This document shows, piece after piece, positions 59,642-64,000 of a DNA stretch of 64,000 nucleotides (position 1 is its first letter; each line of letters starts with the position of its first letter). The DNA comes from Billgrantia aerodenitrificans (GTDB taxonomy: Bacteria; Pseudomonadota; Gammaproteobacteria; Pseudomonadales; Halomonadaceae). The DNA lies in contig NZ_JABFTV010000007.1 of the NCBI RefSeq assembly GCF_021404405.1, forward strand, positions 186,001 to 250,000, given 5' to 3'. The notes beneath the pieces were generated by a model. The model saw nothing but the letters and a program-made list of their open reading frames with translations, had not been told where the DNA came from and ran no database searches. The position numbers and the translations under genes are program-made.

Positions 59642-60535
59642 TCATGCATTGTCCTGTCGCGCTTGGTCTTCCAGCAGGGTGACGATGGCGGCGCCATCGA
59701 GCTCGCCCTTGCCTTGGGCGATCAGCATGCTGTAGAGCGAGTTGGCCATGCCGGCCATGGGCATGGCGACGTTCAGCGCGTTGGCCGCGTCCTGCAGCAT
59801 GTGTAGGTCCTTGAGGATCTGACGCGCATAGCCGCGCGGCTCGAAGTCGCTCTCCACCATGCGCGGCAGCAGGTCGTTTAGCAGGTTGCTGCCGGCATAG
59901 CCCGAGGAGAGCGCCTCGGGGATCTTGCTCACGTCGATGCCGAAGCGGTTGCCGAGGTTGCAGGCTTCGGCGATCACGCAGTAGTTCGAGAGCACCAGCG
60001 CCTGGTTGATCAGCTTGGTGGCCTGGCCCGCCCCCACCTCGCCCATATGAGTGAACTGGCCGAGCCGCTCCATGACCGGCGTTACGGCTGCGATGGCCTC
60101 TGTCGTGCCGCCTGCCATGATGGCCAGGCGACCTTCCGCGGCGGCGCCGGGCCCACCGGACACTGGAGCATCCACGAACGCCATGCCGTTGCGCCGCTCG
60201 AGCTCCGCTGCCAGGCGCCGGGTGGTCTCCAGCTCCGTGGTGGAGTGATCGACCACGACCTTGCCGCCGTCCTGAGCAACCTCGGCGATGCCGTTCTCTC
60301 CGAGCACCACCGCCTCCACGGCGGCGCTGGTGGTCACGCAGATCTGGATGAGATCGGCCCGTGCGGCCACCGCGGCCGGCGAGTCGGCGATGTCGGCGCC
60401 GCGGGCTTTTGCCGCTTCGCAGTGAGCCGCTTCGATGTCGTAGCCGACCACGGCATAGCCTTCGTCGATCAGCCGCGACACGAAGCCGCTACCCATCTTG
60501 CCCAGTCCAATGAAACCAACGGTGGAAATCGTCAT
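59642..60535 (-). CDS. NAD-dependent beta-hydroxyacid dehydrogenase, GarR-like
   Basis: This 297-residue protein has the NAD loop GLGKMG (10-15), substrate loop DAPVSGG (121-127), and catalytic K173 and N176 in ATKLINQ. It is of the tartronate-semialdehyde reductase/hydroxyisobutyrate dehydrogenase family. Encoded in the second TRAP operon, it may oxidise a sugar acid such as D-threonate, or act as GarR. It is a separate lineage from the two other members of this family in the window. Confidence 0.9.
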   Translation of the reverse strand: MTISTVGFIGLGKMGSGFVSRLIDEGYAVVGYDIEAAHCEAAKARGADIADSPAAVAARADLIQICVTTSAAVEAVVLGENGIAEVAQDGGKVVVDHSTTELETTRRLAAELERRNGMAFVDAPVSGGPGAAAEGRLAIMAGGTTEAIAAVTPVMERLGQFTHMGEVGAGQATKLINQALVLSNYCVIAEACNLGNRFGIDVSKIPEALSSGYAGSNLLNDLLPRMVESDFEPRGYARQILKDLHMLQDAANALNVAMPMAGMANSLYSMLIAQGKGELDGAAIVTLLEDQARQDNA

Positions 60536-60553
60536 GGTGAACTCCTTGCATTC

Positions 60554-61828
60554 TCAGCGCATGAAACTTGGCAGCCACAGCACCAGATCGGCGGCGAAGG
60601 TGATGATGGCCAAGGTGGCGACGAGCGGTATGTAAAAGGGGATCAGCGCTTTCAACAGCTGGCGCAGCGATACCTTGGCGATGGACGAGACGAGGAACAG
60701 CGAGAGGCCCATCGGCGGTGTCAGCAGGCCGATCATCAGATTGAAGATGCACACGATGCCCAGGTGCACGGGATCGACGCCGGCGAGCACCATGGGCGGG
60801 GCCACGATCGGCACGATCAGCAGGGTCGCCGTGGTGGAATCCAGGAAGATCCCTGCGATCAGGAAGATGAGATTGGCGATCAGCAGCAGCATCAGCGGCT
60901 CGTGGGAGATCTGCAGTATGAAGGCAGCGAAGCGCTGGGGAATCTGCTCGACGGAGAGGATCCAGCCGAACATGGCCGCCGCCGCCACGATGATCAGAAT
61001 GGCGCTCGTCGTCCTGAGCGTGGCCAGCAGCGAGAACATGAGGTGCGACCAGGTGAGCTCCCGATAGAGAACGGCGCTGATGAAGACGACGTAGGCTGCC
61101 GTTACCGCGGCCGCTTCCGTGGGAGTGAACAGGCCCATGAGCATGCCGGAGATCATCAATACCGGGGCCAGCAGGGCGGGCAGGGCGGGGATGAAGGCAC
61201 GATTGAGCTCCATCAACGTCGGCCAGCGCTCGGCCCTCGGCATGTCGTGGCGCAGCGCCAGCAGGGCCGCCGTGATCATCAGCAGCACGATGCAGATGAG
61301 CGCCGGCACGATGCCGGCAAGCAGCAGCTGAACGATCGAGACGCTGGTGACCGAGCCGTAGACGATCAGCGGGATGCTGGGCGGAAAGATGGGACCGACG
61401 ACGGCGGAAGAGGCCGTGACGGCGGCGGAGAAGGGCGCTCCGTAGCCGCGCTTCTTCATCGCCTCTATCTCGATCTTGCCGAGTCCGCCGACGTCGGCGA
61501 GCGAGGCGCCCGACATGCCGGAAAAGATCAGGCTGGAGAATATGTTGACCTGAGCCAGCCCGCCCGGCGCCCGGCCGACCAGGGTGTTGGCGAAATGGAA
61601 GATACGGTCGGTGATGCCCGCCTGGTTCATCAGGTTGCCGACGAAGATGAAGATGGGTACGGCCACCAGAGGAAAGCTGTCCAGGGCATAGGTGACGCGC
61701 TGTCCCATCAGGCCCAGCGGCAGGCCCTCGAGTAATACGTATATCGCAGAAGGAATCAGGATTGCATAGACGACCGGAAAGCCGAGCAGAAAGAGAACGA
61801 GAAAGATGCCAAGGATGATCAAGCCCAT
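60554..61828 (-). CDS. dctM: TRAP transporter large permease DctM (second system)
   Basis: This 424-residue membrane protein has about twelve hydrophobic segments and the DctM motifs FPLVAVPIFIFVGNLMNQAG, SGMSGASLADVGGLGKIEIEAM and PIFPPSIPLIVYG. It is nine bases after dctQ and 18 bases before the GarR-like gene. It should be a sodium-linked carboxylate importer. Confidence 0.94.
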   Translation of the reverse strand: MGLIILGIFLVLFLLGFPVVYAILIPSAIYVLLEGLPLGLMGQRVTYALDSFPLVAVPIFIFVGNLMNQAGITDRIFHFANTLVGRAPGGLAQVNIFSSLIFSGMSGASLADVGGLGKIEIEAMKKRGYGAPFSAAVTASSAVVGPIFPPSIPLIVYGSVTSVSIVQLLLAGIVPALICIVLLMITAALLALRHDMPRAERWPTLMELNRAFIPALPALLAPVLMISGMLMGLFTPTEAAAVTAAYVVFISAVLYRELTWSHLMFSLLATLRTTSAILIIVAAAAMFGWILSVEQIPQRFAAFILQISHEPLMLLLIANLIFLIAGIFLDSTTATLLIVPIVAPPMVLAGVDPVHLGIVCIFNLMIGLLTPPMGLSLFLVSSIAKVSLRQLLKALIPFYIPLVATLAIITFAADLVLWLPSFMR

Positions 61829-61837
61829 GGAGGTGCC

Positions 61838-62305
61838 TTATACGCCGGAGTCGGATTTGTTATCGGTCGTGCTCGCGCCTTGCAGAAGATGCACCAGGGC
61901 TGCGCCCAAGAGGCCAAGAACGGTAGTGCCGAAGAAGATCCAATAAGGGATCTTCAGTACCGGGGTCGCTCTGTTGAAATTCGTCTGCACGGTGGTGGCG
62001 GCGGAGTAGGCAACGAACAGGCAGATGATGATGGAGGCTGCCATGATCAGCCGGTTCAGCCATCGTCTCGACATGACCGGAAGGGAGTCGCGCAGCTCTG
62101 ACATCTGTATGTTTTCGCCGCTGGCGATGACCAGCGGGTAGGATGAAAAGACGAGGCATATCAGGAGAAAGCGCGTCAGTTCGCCGGAGCCGGGGATCGA
62201 GGTACCGAGCAGGTCGCGAGAGAGCACTTGCAGGAACGGCACCAGGATCATGCCGGCGAGAAGCAGGGCGCAGAAAATCTCGAGCCACTTTCTTGGGTAT
62301 CTCAT
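61838..62305 (-). CDS. dctQ: TRAP transporter small permease DctQ (second system)
   Basis: This 155-residue inner-membrane protein has four hydrophobic segments with FLQVLSRDLLGTSIPGSGELTRF, typical of DctQ. It is 55 bases after dctP and coupled to dctM. It serves with DctM and the DctP receptor. Confidence 0.92.
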   Translation of the reverse strand: MRYPRKWLEIFCALLLAGMILVPFLQVLSRDLLGTSIPGSGELTRFLLICLVFSSYPLVIASGENIQMSELRDSLPVMSRRWLNRLIMAASIIICLFVAYSAATTVQTNFNRATPVLKIPYWIFFGTTVLGLLGAALVHLLQGASTTDNKSDSGV

Positions 62306-62360
62306 TTTTCACCCATCGGGTCATGTTCCGGCGAGAGGCCATCGCCCCTCGCCGGTACCG

Positions 62361-63353
62361 TTACTCCACTTCCCCGATCATTTCGATGTAGGGCTCGAAA
62401 TTGGGGTAGTCGCGGTTGATCTGTGCCAGCACCTGCTCGCGGAAGGCATCGATATCCAGCCCATCCTCTTCGGTGATGATGGTCATGCCGCGCTGAGTCA
62501 GCTCTTCGATGAGTTCCTCTTCGGTCTCCTGCGCCCAGCGCAGCGACTCTTCCGCCTTTTCTGTCAACACGTTGGTGATGGCCTCCTGGTATTCCTCGTC
62601 CAGGGACTGCCATACGTTCTCGTTGATGAAGACAGCGAGGATGGAGTGCATGTGGCCGGTCAGCGAAACATGCGACTGCACTTCGTGCAGGTTATCGGAA
62701 CGGATCATGGTCAAGGGGTTTTCCTGGCCCACGACCAGCCCGGTCATCAGGGAGGTGGGCAGCTCCGAGACCTCTACCGGGGTAGGGTCTGCACCAAAGC
62801 CCCGGACCATGGAGATCCAGATATCGAGCGGTACGGCACGAAATGGCTTACCTGCCAGATCGTCGGGTGATTCCACGGGGAAGTTGGCCGTGATGTGGCG
62901 AGCGCCGCGGTACATCCTGCCGATGATGCGCATGCCGGCCTCGTCGATCAGTTGCTCGTTCATCTCGCTGATGACCGGCGAGTTCGGGTCAGTGGCCCTG
63001 AGGGCATGCTCCGCATCGCGATAGATGAAGGGCGCATTGAACACCGCGATATCCGGTACGGATTGCGCCAGGGAGGCGAACTCGTGATGGGCCATGGAAA
63101 TGGAGCCCAGCGATACGCCATCCACCATTTCTGCTACGCCACCCAATTGGCTGGCCGGAAAGATGGTGATGCTGACCCCGCCATCGGTGGCTTCCTCGAT
63201 GGCGGCGGAGGCTTCCGACGCGAAGCGGGTCTGTGCGTCGCCTTCCGCACCGACGTGGGCGTAACGCAGCGTGGTGGCGGAGACGGAGGCGGAGGCAAGG
63301 CCAAGGAGAAAGGCTGCCGCTAGCGTGAGAGGGAACCGATGTTTGAGCTTCAT
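62361..63353 (-). CDS. dctP: TRAP transporter substrate-binding protein DctP (second system)
   Basis: This 330-residue periplasmic receptor has a signal peptide (ending ASVSA near residue 26) and the DctP landmarks GKPFRAVPLDIWISMVRGFGADPTPVEVSELPTSL and LVVGQENPLTMI. The VPLD replaces the common VR(T/M) around the carboxylate arginine, hinting at a different ligand from the first TRAP system. Downstream genes suggest a sugar acid. Confidence 0.92.
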   Translation of the reverse strand: MKLKHRFPLTLAAAFLLGLASASVSATTLRYAHVGAEGDAQTRFASEASAAIEEATDGGVSITIFPASQLGGVAEMVDGVSLGSISMAHHEFASLAQSVPDIAVFNAPFIYRDAEHALRATDPNSPVISEMNEQLIDEAGMRIIGRMYRGARHITANFPVESPDDLAGKPFRAVPLDIWISMVRGFGADPTPVEVSELPTSLMTGLVVGQENPLTMIRSDNLHEVQSHVSLTGHMHSILAVFINENVWQSLDEEYQEAITNVLTEKAEESLRWAQETEEELIEELTQRGMTIITEEDGLDIDAFREQVLAQINRDYPNFEPYIEMIGEVE

Positions 63354-63438
63354 GCTGGACCTCGTTGTTGTTGTAGAGGGGGGCCGCGCCCCTGGCTCGG
63401 CGCCAGGGGCGCGGACGTGCCTTCAATATGCTGATGTC

Positions 63439-63454
63439 ATTATGAACTCATAAT
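63439..63454. promoter_or_regulatory. Candidate operator palindrome at the second TRAP promoter
   Basis: ATTATGAACTCATAAT is a perfect 16-base inverted repeat (two-base centre) inside an AT-rich segment 86 bases upstream of dctP. On the minus strand a TATA-rich stretch lies just upstream, so binding there would block the promoter. A partly similar CATAATT motif lies before the GntR gene at 57993. GntR control is inferred. Confidence 0.6.
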
Positions 63455-63501
63455 TCATTATTTTTATATATACTTTCGTCTACTCATGTTTGTCGATTCG
63501 G

Positions 63502-64000
63502 CTAAGCGCTGCGGCTGAGGGCATGATGCGTGCCCATGCGGCAGGCGATGGTGAAGGCGTGGCGCATGGCTTCGACGCTGGCCTTGCCCTGGCCGACGAT
63601 GTCGAAGGCGGTGCCATGGGCCGGCGTGGTGATGGGAATCGGCAGCCCGCCCTGGACGGTGACGCCACGCTCGAAGCCCAGCAGCTTGAGGGCGATCTGG
63701 CCCTGGTCGTGGTACATGGTGACGACAGCGTCGAACTCGCCGTCGCGGGCGCGGCGAAAGAGGGTGTCGGCAGGGAAAGGACCCTGGGCCGGGTAGCCGG
63801 CGGCGACGCAGGCCTCAACGGCCGGTGCGATGACGTCGATCTCCTCTCGTCCGCAGGTGCCGCCCTCGCCGGCGTGGGGGTTGATAGCCGCCACCGCGAT
63901 GCGCGGCTGCGTCACGCCCGCTGCCACCAGGGCGTCGTGGATCAGGCGGGTGGCGTTCAGGATGCGCTCCGGCGTAACGTAGCCGGCGGCCTCGCTGAGC
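63502..64000 (-). CDS. PdxA2-like 4-phosphoerythronate/threonate dehydrogenase, C-terminal part
   Basis: The visible C-terminal 165 residues carry the PdxA metal histidines MYHDQG and TPAHGTAFDI(V)G, and the NPHAGEGG motif. In acid-sugar clusters PdxA2 proteins oxidise 4-phospho-D-threonate or 4-phospho-D-erythronate, with a DUF1537-type kinase next to them. The TRAP, dehydrogenase and lactonase neighbours fit that use better than vitamin B6 synthesis, for which pdxA lies beside ksgA. The N-terminal part lies outside the window. Confidence 0.82.
   Translation of the reverse strand, partial: LSEAAGYVTPERILNATRLIHDALVAAGVTQPRIAVAAINPHAGEGGTCGREEIDVIAPAVEACVAAGYPAQGPFPADTLFRRARDGEFDAVVTMYHDQGQIALKLLGFERGVTVQGGLPIPITTPAHGTAFDIVGQGKASVEAMRHAFTIACRMGTHHALSRSA

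Noticed and set aside
60047..61735. 562-codon plus-strand frame opposite dctM and the GarR-like gene
   Set aside because: Antisense shadow of a conserved TRAP permease; the product is rich in D, H, R, Q and G with no fold signature.
1..64000. CRISPR arrays, rRNA, tRNA, insertion sequences or prophage
   Set aside because: No repeat-spacer periodicity, transposase, integrase or RNA-gene signature was seen on either strand by eye; a tRNA search program could still find a missed gene.

Overview
The window reads as chromosomal DNA of a halophilic or halotolerant gammaproteobacterium close to Halomonas (Halomonadaceae). This is inferred from the high GC content, dense short-gap operons, two BCCT-family compatible-solute transporters, choline-sulfate utilisation genes, two complete TRAP transporters and a very acidic secreted protein. 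I see no rRNA or tRNA gene, insertion sequence, integrase, phage gene or CRISPR array. The content is mostly metabolic: uptake systems paired with catabolic enzymes and their local regulators.

Region 1 (1-5.9 kb, minus strand): an arginine/ornithine-type ABC importer (ATPase, two permeases) followed by three tandem paralogous binding proteins, preceded by an AstE-like succinylglutamate desuccinylase. Region 2 (6-12.7 kb): a methyltransferase, WrbA, an acidic PRC-barrel protein, a tartrate/D-malate dehydrogenase paired with a fluoroacetate-dehalogenase-like hydrolase under a divergent LysR regulator, and a VTT-type membrane protein. Region 3 (12.8-24.2 kb): a LacI regulator with an operator pair, then a long operon combining ltnD, otnK, otnC, otnI and denD with a DctPQM TRAP importer, an aldehyde dehydrogenase and a divergent beta-hydroxyacid dehydrogenase. 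This is the known route from L-threonate and D-erythronate to dihydroxyacetone phosphate, with two extra enzymes.

Region 4 (24.2-31.3 kb): MtfA, a GNAT-nitrilase fusion, and a glycerol-3-phosphate-type ABC operon (ugpC-B-A-E) preceded by a recognisable Pho box and containing a nested palindromic element between ugpB and ugpA. Region 5 (31.3-39.5 kb): a LysR regulator divergent from a polyamine/opine-type ABC importer interleaved with a HAD hydrolase, an FAD-dependent amine oxidase-like enzyme and a 2-hydroxyacid reductase. The substrate is unknown, and this is the best candidate here for an undescribed catabolic system. Region 6 (39.5-43.8 kb): a glutaredoxin-MauE fusion, a diguanylate cyclase with a degenerate I-site, ChaC, an EamA exporter and a small secreted protein.

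Region 7 (43.8-52.4 kb): betC (choline-O-sulfatase), a SulP transporter and a BCCT transporter in one operon, with a divergent LysR regulator; then a small secreted protein and a second BCCT transporter. Region 8 (52.4-57.9 kb): the glycolate oxidase operon glcDEF plus glcG with divergent glcC and a FadR-type operator. Region 9 (58-64 kb): a GntR regulator convergent with a second TRAP operon carrying a GarR-like dehydrogenase and an amidohydrolase/lactonase, with a PdxA2-like dehydrogenase running off the end of the window; this looks like a second acid-sugar pathway. Glyoxylate, tartronate-semialdehyde-type and four-carbon acid-sugar metabolism recur across the window.
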